Source: Thermoplasmatota archaeon (GTDB lineage Archaea > Thermoplasmatota > E2 > DHVEG-1). Taken from it: 43,807 bases of DNA. The stretch covers positions 1 through 43,807 of the forward strand of contig JAUXAU010000018.1 in the NCBI GenBank assembly GCA_030619765.1, in the 5' to 3' direction. This document shows, in pieces, positions 1-6,309 of the stretch. Made by a program: the position numbers and the translations under genes. Below the pieces are notes generated by a model that ran no database searches, was not told the DNA's origin, and was given only the letters and a program-made list of their open reading frames with translations. How positions within the stretch are numbered: position 1 is the stretch's first letter; each line of letters begins with the position of its first letter.

Positions 1-15
1 TTTCTAAAAACAGTT

Positions 16-84
16 AACCTCTTCCCAAAGAGGTTTGTATTATTTGTAAAGAACATCTTTTCATCCCATCCAACGGGATGAAAA
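16..84. terminator. Two short perfect hairpins, terminator-like
   Basis: Positions 16-23 (AACCTCTT) pair with 28-35. A second hairpin pairs ten bases, 58-67 (TTTTCATCCC) with 75-84, and runs into A-rich sequence. On the minus strand the second stem would be followed by a short run of T. They could be terminators for a gene to the left of the window or small structural repeats. No gene product can be assigned. Confidence 0.4.
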
Positions 85-189
85 ATGATGTCACTACCTA
101 ATTGATTTTTCCATCAAAATTAAAAAGTGCAAAAGTCTTGAAATAATGTTAAATACCTTGTTTTTATTTTTTCGTTGAGGAGATGGGAA

Positions 190-405
190 ATGAAGAAAAG
201 AAGCAAGAATTATTTAGATAAAATAATATATGAATTGTTTGGCTTGATTATTGTCGATATTTTTGCAGGTACATTCATCATTACTTTTTATCAGATGGAA
301 GCATATATGGAATCGACATCATTTTTTATTTTTGTTGTAATTCTGAATATTGCAGGCTTTAGAGATTTAATTAATCGTATTAAAAGAATGGTCAGATACT
401 ACTGA
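190..405 (+). CDS. Small two-helix membrane protein, unknown function
   Basis: This encodes about 71 aa with two hydrophobic stretches and a short basic C-terminus, so it is probably a small inner-membrane protein. I chose ATG 190 over TTG 175 because a GAGGAG Shine-Dalgarno motif (177-182) overlaps the TTG and lies at normal spacing from the ATG. A T-rich TATA-like tract precedes it near 160-172. No family is recognised and the neighbours give no clue to its role. Confidence 0.55.
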   Translation: MKKRSKNYLDKIIYELFGLIIVDIFAGTFIITFYQMEAYMESTSFFIFVVILNIAGFRDLINRIKRMVRYY

Positions 406-458
406 AACATTTTAACATAAGGTAGATAATCAAAAAAATCATTTACAAAAAAAAGATA

Positions 459-506
459 AATGGTGAGATTGAAACCGTTGGGCGGTTTCAATGCAATCTC
501 GCCATT
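459..506. repeat. Long two-part hairpin
   Basis: Bases 459-471 (AATGGTGAGATTG) pair with 494-506 (CAATCTCGCCATT) with one G-T pair. Inside, AAACC pairs with GGTTT around a GTTGGGC loop. The structure lies about 50 nt after the stop of the small membrane gene, so it may be a transcript end or a REP-like palindrome. No second copy was noticed in the window. Confidence 0.5.
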
Positions 507-666
507 ATACCTATGCCGCCCACTAATTAAACGTAATTGTTGGAACGGCAAGAAATTATAAATTAGTACCACTATTTAAATATTTCCTTTTGGGGGCTTT
601 GTCGCAGGTTCTATGACAATTCAATAGTTACCGTTGCAGTTACGGATAAAAGTATCTACGTCACCA

Positions 667-885
667 TTATTCTTTAAATGATACAGGCAATAACGTCAAT
701 AATGCTGCTAAGAAAAAGAAAACCATAGAAATTACCCAGTGTGGTAAAGTAACAGAATCATTTGAATAGATTATAAAATGGATAGCTAAGTAACCTAATA
801 TAGGAACGATAACGAAATGGATTATCCGACTGAGAATCTTCTTTAAATTAATTGTAATGGCGAATTGATATTGCATTGAAAACAC
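667..885 (-). CDS. Small two-helix membrane protein, unknown function
   Basis: The 72-aa product has two strongly hydrophobic segments (about residues 21-40 and 48-66) separated by a short polar loop, which suggests a small integral membrane protein. The start could be the first Met or Met4. No family is recognised. It faces away from the gene at 190-405 and is followed by an AT-rich non-coding stretch. Confidence 0.5.
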   Translation of the reverse strand: MFSMQYQFAITINLKKILSRIIHFVIVPILGYLAIHFIIYSNDSVTLPHWVISMVFFFLAALLTLLPVSFKE

Positions 886-1376
886 CCAACTTTCTAATAA
901 TAAAAATGCATTCTAATATATATACTTTGCTTATTTCAATTTTCTCCGAGAGGACATATATCAACTATTAAATATAAGTTATAATATTTATAAAATAATT
1001 TTAGATTATAAACTTTATTATGTAAGAATGATTTTACTATTTAACTAATTATCGAAAAGTTTTTAAATAATTTTTCTCCAATTTGAACATTGTAATAATG
1101 CTGAGATGATTTATGTCTTAACACGATAATTTTAAGAAATTTTGAAAAAATAAATTTACATCATAATTTCTATTATCTTCTAAACGTTATGTACTCACCA
1201 ACATCAGTGGTACAGGTGTGCCCATATTGCCCGTAAAACCATTGAAGGTTTATTGTGCAAAGCCTACGAGACCCTTAATAAAAGTGCAAAGCTCCGATGT
1301 GGGTTTACTTTACATATTAGAAATTGTTTATTTTTGGTTGGTAAAACCTAAATAATTGATTGATATTGGATTATAT
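886..1376. other. AT-rich non-coding stretch with a possible gene remnant
   Basis: No convincing gene is present. From about 1210 to 1350 one plus-strand frame stays open for roughly 45 codons with no clear start, containing a short segment reading RKTIEGLLCKAYETL. This may be the tail of a decayed gene, but I cannot name the family. The rest is very AT-rich with no repeat that I can see. Confidence 0.3.
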
Positions 1377-1450
1377 GGTCTCCCCTTAGCATTGTTCACC
1401 AATAATGCATTAGAGGACTTACAGAGTCTTTCTATCAAAAAGGGGAGACC
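1377..1450. ncRNA. Palindromic structured element, copy A
   Basis: The 74-nt element is closed by an inverted repeat (GGTCTCCCCTT and AAGGGGAGACC). On the plus strand two internal hairpins can form: one with ATTG/CAAT arms and a loop containing TCAC, one with GACT/AGTC arms and a loop containing TTACAG. A second copy lies at 4731-4813 with different stem bases but the same loops. Seventeen bases (1390-1406) match, in reverse complement, the leader of the transposase at 6310. It could be a structured RNA, a MITE, or a recombination site. It lies just beyond the end of the PIN operon. Confidence 0.5.
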
Positions 1451-1517
1451 GTTGATACTTACTCAAAAGTCAAATAGGTGGTAAAGGTAGTTCTTTTAAT
1501 ATTCTTCAATATAAATT

Positions 1518-2423
1518 TTATTTGTGAGATTTCTTGAAAGCTTTTCGAGAGGAGCGAATATAATAATAGAAAGGCGATGGATATACGTGAGATATTCTAT
1601 CTTCCTTACGCTCTTTAACGAGATCCTTTTCGGTAGGCATGGCCTCCGAACAAAACTCTGATGCTGATTTATAACTACAAACTCCAAAATTTTTTACTTC
1701 TCTACAGAATATGATACAAGGTGGATACTCACGTAAAATGTTCGATGTTTTTTCTGGATCATAATTTAAAGCTCTCTCGAAAATTTTTTGCATTTCATCA
1801 TCTGAATAATTAAAGCATCTTCTGAAATAATTTGCTAATAATAATCTACTACCAAAACTCATATTAGTTTTTATTAATTCAAGCGATTTTTCAATGCAAG
1901 GAGGTTGCTCTGAAATTATTTTACCTCTCATGCCTTCAAGGGTCTCATAAATTACGGGCACAAGCTTTGATGGCTTTATCACTTTTAATCCAAATTCCTT
2001 CTCAATATCTTGTTTTTTGGACAGTATATCCACATAATCTTTTGTAACAAAATAATCTACTTTGTGAATAATAGCAGAGGATAAATGTAATGCATCAAAT
2101 CTTTCCTTACGAGCAGCTAACCCAAGTTTTTTCGCTACTTCTTTAGATTTAAGTAAAATTTTCATATCATCTTTAGCTGCACGCATACCCGATTCAAATA
2201 AAATTCCAAAAATTCTATTTATTTCAACAGAACTAGGGGCAAAAATACCAAGCCTTGAGCTATACTCCTTTTGTAATACTATTAATACTTCCTCTAGCAA
2301 TCGAGCCGATGACAAACCAAGATACTCACTACCTTTAATTAGTTCCATCAAAAATATCGAGCTTTTCTGTCTTTGCCTAGCAATATCAAAGATAATATTA
2401 GTATCCAGATAAAGAAGTATCAT
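1518..2423 (-). CDS. PIN-domain nuclease fused to a PriL-like iron-sulfur domain
   Basis: The 301-aa product begins with a PIN ribonuclease fold: LDTN with Asp7, Glu44/45, RFDALHL with Asp110 and TKDYVDI with Asp129, the usual metal-binding acid set. From about residue 170 there is a second domain that resembles the C-terminal 4Fe-4S domain of archaeal/eukaryotic primase large subunit: PPC at 174-176, a helical stretch, then YPPC at 233-236 and Cys249 and Cys258 (Cys240 is an extra candidate). Its ATG overlaps the stop of the upstream gene by ATGA, so the two are co-translated. PIN proteins are typically RNase toxins; the second domain and its role are inferred. Confidence 0.75.
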   Translation of the reverse strand: MILLYLDTNIIFDIARQRQKSSIFLMELIKGSEYLGLSSARLLEEVLIVLQKEYSSRLGIFAPSSVEINRIFGILFESGMRAAKDDMKILLKSKEVAKKLGLAARKERFDALHLSSAIIHKVDYFVTKDYVDILSKKQDIEKEFGLKVIKPSKLVPVIYETLEGMRGKIISEQPPCIEKSLELIKTNMSFGSRLLLANYFRRCFNYSDDEMQKIFERALNYDPEKTSNILREYPPCIIFCREVKNFGVCSYKSASEFCSEAMPTEKDLVKERKEDRISHVYPSPFYYYIRSSRKAFKKSHK

Positions 2424-2974
2424 GATTCGCTCAATAATCTTCGCAATATTTCATGTGTAGGTAAATCGGTGTTACCAAGTTTCAAAGGCGTACTTTTGAA
2501 ATATTCTAAAGAACTTTCTATAGGAAGACCCGCTACTTTTTTTGATGCATTAACGAGATTTTCTAATGATTGAGTACCATATTCTTTCACTACATTGTCA
2601 ATATTTTTTGTATAATCTCGAATTTTCCTAAAATTTTCGTCGAGAAGGCCAGATCCTTTTTTTGTCAATTTATATTCAAAAACCCTTCTAGGTTTTCCTG
2701 TAGCAGACACTCTATCTGCAAGAGAGCTTTTAATTTCAATAAATCCAAGTTCATAAAACCTTGAGAGATCATGTGATAATTCTTCAGAATATGGTCCATA
2801 AAAGTATTGGTCAAAAGTATATTTTAATGGTACATCCCTATGTTGACATAAATAAACTAATTTCTGCAATCTCATAGCTCCCCGTATATAATTCATTTTG
2901 TAGAGTAAATAGAATAGGTATAGAAAATCCTGAAAAGGAATTACACCCTCTGAAATTTCAATATCTTCATCCAT
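2420..2974 (-). CDS. YwgA/DUF4065-like protein, possible antitoxin or regulator
   Basis: The 184-aa protein has the pattern RLQKLVYL near residue 40, then YFYGPYS and EL..DL..., typical of YwgA-like and DUF4065/Panacea-type proteins, a fold seen in prophage regulators and many antitoxins. The C-terminal third is predicted helical. It lies between an RHH gene (23 nt upstream) and the PIN gene (ATGA overlap), so the three form one operon. By position it may neutralise or guide the PIN nuclease. Family placement comes from the motif; the function is inferred. Confidence 0.6.
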   Translation of the reverse strand: MDEDIEISEGVIPFQDFLYLFYLLYKMNYIRGAMRLQKLVYLCQHRDVPLKYTFDQYFYGPYSEELSHDLSRFYELGFIEIKSSLADRVSATGKPRRVFEYKLTKKGSGLLDENFRKIRDYTKNIDNVVKEYGTQSLENLVNASKKVAGLPIESSLEYFKSTPLKLGNTDLPTHEILRRLLSES

Positions 2975-2997
2975 CTAATCTCTCCTCTCCTATTTTT

Positions 2998-3186
2998 TTA
3001 TTTTATGGCTCCTTTCTCTCTGAGTTTTTCTAACCCATGTTCTTTTTTGAGCCAATCAATTATGAGATTTCTTATCACTTCTGGTCGACTATTGCCAAAG
3101 AATGGCTGAAGCTCATCAATTAATTGAAGATGAACATCATCCAACCCAACCATTACTCGACCTTTGGTTTTATTTGTTTTTGGCAT
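2998..3186 (-). CDS. Ribbon-helix-helix (CopG-type) regulator
   Basis: The 62-aa protein has an Arg/Lys-rich start, a beta-strand (RVMVGL) and two helices separated by GNSRPE, which is the RHH/CopG DNA-binding fold. It is first in the operon with the YwgA-like and PIN genes. Five 11-bp repeats lie directly in front of its ATG (3190-3244), which strongly suggests that it binds there and represses its own operon, as RHH antitoxins and copy-control proteins do. Confidence 0.8.
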   Translation of the reverse strand: MPKTNKTKGRVMVGLDDVHLQLIDELQPFFGNSRPEVIRNLIIDWLKKEHGLEKLREKGAIK

Positions 3187-3189
3187 TTT

Positions 3190-3244
3190 AGTATACTCTT
3201 AGTATATTCTTAGTATATTCTTAGTATGTTTATAGTATCTATAT
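3190..3244. promoter_or_regulatory. Five tandem 11-bp repeats, probable RHH operator
   Basis: Five head-to-tail units of 11 bp begin with AGTAT at 3190, 3201, 3212, 3223 and 3234; the three nearest the gene are AGTATACTCTT, AGTATATTCTT and AGTATATTCTT, and the two distal ones are diverged. The array ends 3 nt before the start codon of the RHH gene. One unit per helical turn is the spacing expected for cooperative binding of RHH dimers on one face of DNA. The AT-rich repeats must also contain the promoter. Plasmid-type iterons are an alternative. Confidence 0.75.
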
Positions 3245-3344
3245 AGACTATTGAATATAAAAAAGTTTGGTTCTTTATGGATAAAAAATGCTAAAATCGA
3301 TTTTTCAGTAACCCTTAAATGATATTGCTTATTATTGTAAACAT

Positions 3345-3545
3345 GTGGGACAAGGAGAGATATTAAGATTATTAAAACAAAAAAAATCATCTTTAACTTG
3401 CAAAGAGATTGCAGAGCTAATAAATCAGGGAATAAGGTCAACACGAGCGAATTTACGCAAATTAGTTAAAAATGGAAATGTAAACAGGGTTAAGGAGAGA
3501 AATAAAATAAAATATAAAATTATGAGAGAGGCTATAATTTGTTAG
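3345..3545 (+). CDS. Small winged-helix DNA-binding protein
   Basis: The 66-aa basic protein has a helix (QGEILRLLKQKK), a helix-turn-helix (CKEIAELIN followed by STRANLRKLVK) and a strand-rich basic end (VNRVKERNKIKYKI), matching a minimal wHTH. GTG 3345 is the start that fits; an overlapping ATG at 3343 is in another frame and stops quickly. It is divergent from the RHH/PIN operon, across the operator repeats. Confidence 0.6.
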   Translation: MGQGEILRLLKQKKSSLTCKEIAELINQGIRSTRANLRKLVKNGNVNRVKERNKIKYKIMREAIIC

Positions 3546-3652
3546 TTAATTTTAATAACTAATTTTGTATTAGTTTCTAAGGAGATATTAATGGTATATA
3601 CTTACAAAGATTGGGTACTGTGTAAAAGTACTGTGGGGAATTAACTGTGGGA

Positions 3653-3664
3653 ATTTTACGTTGG
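3653..3664. repeat. 12-bp direct repeat, left copy
   Basis: ATTTTACGTTGG occurs here and again at 4682-4693. The two copies flank the three-gene operon 3747-4655. The repeat is short and chance cannot be excluded, but both copies lie in intergenic sequence in the same orientation. Confidence 0.35.
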
Positions 3665-3746
3665 TATTTGTCTGAATTAATCATCGCATATACTATTTAG
3701 TAAGATTTTTATAAGATAAATCTATTAAAAAAATGGTGAAGAATTA

Positions 3747-3938
3747 ATGGAAATAGAAATGGTGACGTTAATTATTTATTTAGGAGGTACTTTTTTATTT
3801 GGAATTACTGTAGGTGAATTTATTGAACGGCGTAAGAATAAGGAATCATGTACAAACAATGTTCAACCAATTATACAAGCGTATCTAAAACAAAAGGGAA
3901 AAATGTTCGATAAAGCTTTAAAGCAATGGAGAGAATAA
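3747..3938 (+). CDS. Small single-helix membrane protein, unknown
   Basis: The 63-aa product has one N-terminal hydrophobic helix (about residues 5-24) and then a charged cytoplasmic tail. It is the first of three tightly packed genes: the next ATG follows the stop by one base. No homologous family is recognised. The lack of housekeeping neighbours and the small size would suit a plasmid or proviral origin, but that is a guess. Confidence 0.55.
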   Translation: MEIEMVTLIIYLGGTFLFGITVGEFIERRKNKESCTNNVQPIIQAYLKQKGKMFDKALKQWRE

Positions 3939-3939
3939 A

Positions 3940-4230
3940 ATGATATTAGCAATTTTTTATTTACTTATTGGACTTTCTGCTTCAATTCTTATTTTTATTA
4001 AAAGACCGAAAATAGAAATTCAAATACCTAAAGAATTTGAACAACTTGAAAAAGATATAGCAAAATGGTTAGAGACTCCTTCAATTCAGGTTAAGAAGAA
4101 AATTCCAATTACATCTTCTTTAGATGTAAATATTGAAGAATACCCATCAAGAACAATACTGCCTGCTATTCCAAGCCTTGCTTTTAATAGTGCTGACCAT
4201 GTACAAAACGTAGGACAAGAGGTGATGTAA
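3940..4230 (+). CDS. Membrane-anchored small protein, unknown
   Basis: The 96-aa product has one N-terminal hydrophobic helix (residues 1-19), a basic stop-transfer segment (KRPK) and a polar region of about 70 residues. It is the middle gene of the 3747-4655 operon. Its stop codon overlaps the next gene's ATG by one base (TAATG). No family is recognised. Confidence 0.55.
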   Translation: MILAIFYLLIGLSASILIFIKRPKIEIQIPKEFEQLEKDIAKWLETPSIQVKKKIPITSSLDVNIEEYPSRTILPAIPSLAFNSADHVQNVGQEVM

Positions 4231-4655
4231 TGGGTATGAAAATAAGTAAATATCTCAGAAAAAAAATGGTAGAAGAAATGAGATATGCATTAGAAAAGAT
4301 GAAAGAAGAAAATGATGAAAGAAAAAAACTTTATTATTATTCTGGAATATATGGAGTCATTCCAAGAGTTTTTAATTTTGAATACGACCCCCAACTTGTT
4401 TTTACATATCAGGTTATATCTAATACATATAATAACTTTAATACTAGACTATCACTAGTGGCTCAGGGAGACACTACTACCTCATTAGTAGATAATGTTT
4501 TTGATAAACTTTATACATACACTTCTCAGTTGGTTGATAAAATAGAACAAGAAGAAGATAATGTATACGGATTACTACAAAAAATTGCAGTTTTAGGTTT
4601 TACAGCTACAGGCAATGGATATTATCTTTACAAAAAAGGCATTATACAAATTTAG
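4230..4655 (+). CDS. Unknown protein, last gene of three-gene operon
   Basis: The 141-aa product starts with a highly charged helical segment rich in Lys/Glu (about residues 1-35), followed by a mixed region and a mildly hydrophobic C-terminal stretch (about 112-135). The charged N-terminus may form a coiled coil with the membrane-anchored partners encoded just upstream. I recognise no family or catalytic motif. Confidence 0.55.
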   Translation: MGMKISKYLRKKMVEEMRYALEKMKEENDERKKLYYYSGIYGVIPRVFNFEYDPQLVFTYQVISNTYNNFNTRLSLVAQGDTTTSLVDNVFDKLYTYTSQLVDKIEQEEDNVYGLLQKIAVLGFTATGNGYYLYKKGIIQI

Positions 4656-4681
4656 TATTATTCCTCTAATCTAATTTGTGT

Positions 4682-4693
4682 ATTTTACGTTGG
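4682..4693. repeat. 12-bp direct repeat, right copy
   Basis: This is the second copy of ATTTTACGTTGG (first at 3653-3664), just after the stop of the three-gene operon. The pair could be insertion scars or shared regulatory sites. Confidence 0.35.
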
Positions 4694-4730
4694 CAAACAA
4701 TTATAATAAGTATTTTGTATAGTAATTAGC

Positions 4731-4813
4731 GGTCTCCCCTTATGTGTTTGTCACCAAACTTACGCAAGTAGGAGACTTTTACAGAATGGGTTTTCTACCA
4801 AAAAAGGGGAGAC
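4731..4813. ncRNA. Palindromic structured element, copy B
   Basis: This 83-nt element has the same closing repeat as copy A (GGTCTCCCCTT and AAGGGGAGACC) but different internal stems. GTTTG/CAAAC closes a TCAC loop, and GTAGGA/TTCTAC closes a second hairpin whose loop holds TTACAGA. Conserved loops with changed but still paired stems are the sign of a structured RNA or folded DNA site. It lies between an unknown operon and the Shedu gene, in the same orientation as copy A. Confidence 0.5.
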
Positions 4814-4865
4814 CAAACAATTTTATGCTTCTATACAATCACTTTTTGTAATATAATAATATAAA

Positions 4866-5825
4866 ATGGTGTTTTTTATGGTGGAGGAAACGCAAGAAGT
4901 TATTGTAACTCCCAAAAGTAAAGTCATTGCAAAAAATTATGTATATATGATGGGAGAAAAAGGTGGTTTAGGAATTGAAGTTCGAGAGAATTTAGAAAAA
5001 AGAAACAGATACCTTAGATTTAACAAATGGTGGGGAAATGTTAATACTAATTTAATATTAAACAAAGAAAAACATTGGATAGATTTAAAACGTATAGTCG
5101 ATAGAAATTTATCACGATTTCTAGGTTGGTCAGGTTATGAAATCGATGAACTATCTGATAGTGGTAGTTTTGTTAGTAAAGAAGAATATGAACGTGGTTT
5201 AAAAAGAAAAGATATGGAAATAAAACAAAAAACAAAAGAATTACAAAATTTACATGAAGATATTGTAAGGATACGGAAAAACGCAAAAAAAAGATTAATA
5301 GAGTCAAGAAAAACAAAGATTCCCCAGTATAAAAAAGAATTGAAAAAGTTTAAACAACTGATGAACGAAAGTAGAAACGAAAGGGAGTTACATAATCACC
5401 TCAGAGAAAATTCATGGATGTTTGGAGCGAAATATATTAATGCGAAATCTGAACAAAGAATAGGATTTAGAAGCAGAAGTGATTTTCTATTAGAAACTTT
5501 TGATGGATATTATGATATTGTTGAATTAAAAAAGAGTAATAATGTAAAAGTATTCACTCGTAATAAGTTTAGTTCAACCACTCAACAAGCAATTTCCCAA
5601 ATGATTAGATATTTACATAAATGTGATATGTTATATAGTGATAATCTAATTATTTTCGATTTGGATATATTAAAACCCAAAGGAATTATTGTAATTGGTA
5701 GAAAGGGAGACAAAGAAATGGTTGAAAATTTAAGAATCCATAATTTCTATTTGCATAATTTAAGTGTAATTACTTATGATAAACTTTTTGAAACTGCAAA
5801 TAAATCTATTGAACAATTTGAATAA
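4866..5825 (+). CDS. sduA: Shedu-type anti-phage nuclease (DUF4263)
   Basis: The 319-aa protein has an N-terminal mixed domain, a charged probable coiled coil (about 105-170) and a C-terminal DUF4263 nuclease domain: NERELHNHLRENSWMFG (Glu173), then RSDFLLE with Asp206 and IVELKK with Glu220/Lys222, followed by QQAISQ and a VIGRKGD...TYDKLF end. This is the PD-(D/E)XK arrangement of the Shedu defence protein SduA, a single-gene system in which the nuclease is held inactive by the N-terminal part. The start may be ATG 4866 or ATG 4878. It has no tight operon partner. Family call is strong; anti-phage activity here is inferred. Confidence 0.85.
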   Translation: MVFFMVEETQEVIVTPKSKVIAKNYVYMMGEKGGLGIEVRENLEKRNRYLRFNKWWGNVNTNLILNKEKHWIDLKRIVDRNLSRFLGWSGYEIDELSDSGSFVSKEEYERGLKRKDMEIKQKTKELQNLHEDIVRIRKNAKKRLIESRKTKIPQYKKELKKFKQLMNESRNERELHNHLRENSWMFGAKYINAKSEQRIGFRSRSDFLLETFDGYYDIVELKKSNNVKVFTRNKFSSTTQQAISQMIRYLHKCDMLYSDNLIIFDLDILKPKGIIVIGRKGDKEMVENLRIHNFYLHNLSVITYDKLFETANKSIEQFE

Positions 5826-5835
5826 CTACATAAAA

Positions 5836-6012
5836 TTAATTTCTAGTTACAGTTACTAATACTTTTAGTGGGAAAATTATCTCTCTATTTGATTTATTTA
5901 ATGCTTTTTCTAAAGCTATATTTGATAAGATATTTAATTGTTCGATATTTAATTTTGCAGTTTGTTCTGCTAGTTCTTCTATTTGTTTTTTTGATAATTT
6001 TTTAGATTTCAT
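5836..6012 (-). CDS. Small helical protein paired with an RHH regulator
   Basis: The 58-aa product is mostly helical and charged, starting MKSKKLSKKQ. ATG 6012 follows the stop of the RHH gene by one base, so the two are co-translated; an upstream in-frame ATG (6036) inside the RHH gene is less likely. No family is recognised. By position it may be the partner of the RHH protein in a small TA-like or regulatory pair. Its 3' end converges on the Shedu gene 10 nt away. Confidence 0.5.
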   Translation of the reverse strand: MKSKKLSKKQIEELAEQTAKLNIEQLNILSNIALEKALNKSNREIIFPLKVLVTVTRN

Positions 6013-6013
6013 A

Positions 6014-6202
6014 TTACTTCTTTTCCAATAATTCAATTTCTTTCTCTTTTAATTGTAATTTACGTAAATCAAGAAGCTTTGCAATTAAAACACAATTAAT
6101 AAACTGAGAAGGATTTTTATAAAGATATTTTCCACTTTTTGTAATTTTTTCAATTTCTTTGTGTACTTCTTCACTTATACTAACAGATTTGTAACCCTTC
6201 AT
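6014..6202 (-). CDS. Ribbon-helix-helix type regulator
   Basis: The 62-aa protein has SVSISEEVHKEIEKI, then an NPSQFINCVLIAKLLDL helix and a charged C-terminal helix; this fits the RHH fold of archaeal VapB/CopG proteins. A perfect 14-bp palindrome (6218-6231) lies 15 nt before the ATG and is its likely operator. It is first in a two-gene operon. Confidence 0.65.
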   Translation of the reverse strand: MKGYKSVSISEEVHKEIEKITKSGKYLYKNPSQFINCVLIAKLLDLRKLQLKEKEIELLEKK

Positions 6203-6217
6203 AATACCATATATATC

Positions 6218-6231
6218 CTTTATATATAAAG
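6218..6231. promoter_or_regulatory. 14-bp palindrome, probable operator/promoter
   Basis: CTTTATATATAAAG is a perfect palindrome containing a TATA-like core. It sits upstream of the RHH gene (minus strand) and about 80 nt upstream of the transposase at 6310 (plus strand). It probably combines promoter and autorepressor site. Confidence 0.55.
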
Positions 6232-6291
6232 TATATATATCATAGTATTTAAAGTTTTTCGATAGAGTTTATATACTCCTAATGCAATACT

Positions 6292-6308
6292 ATTATTGGT
6301 GAACAATG
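6292..6308 (+). promoter_or_regulatory. Transposase leader segment shared with structured element A
   Basis: Seventeen bases (ATTATTGGTGAACAATG) are identical to the reverse complement of 1390-1406 in copy A. The flanking CTCCTAATGC and TTTTTCGATAGA are also similar to that element in the same order. The segment lies between the TATA box (TTTATATA near 6269) and ATG 6310, so it would be in the 5' leader or the element's left end. Confidence 0.55.
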
Positions 6309-6309
6309 T

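Noticed and set aside
3190-3244. CRISPR array
   Set aside because: The units are 11 bp head to tail without spacers, so this is an operator or iteron, not a CRISPR.
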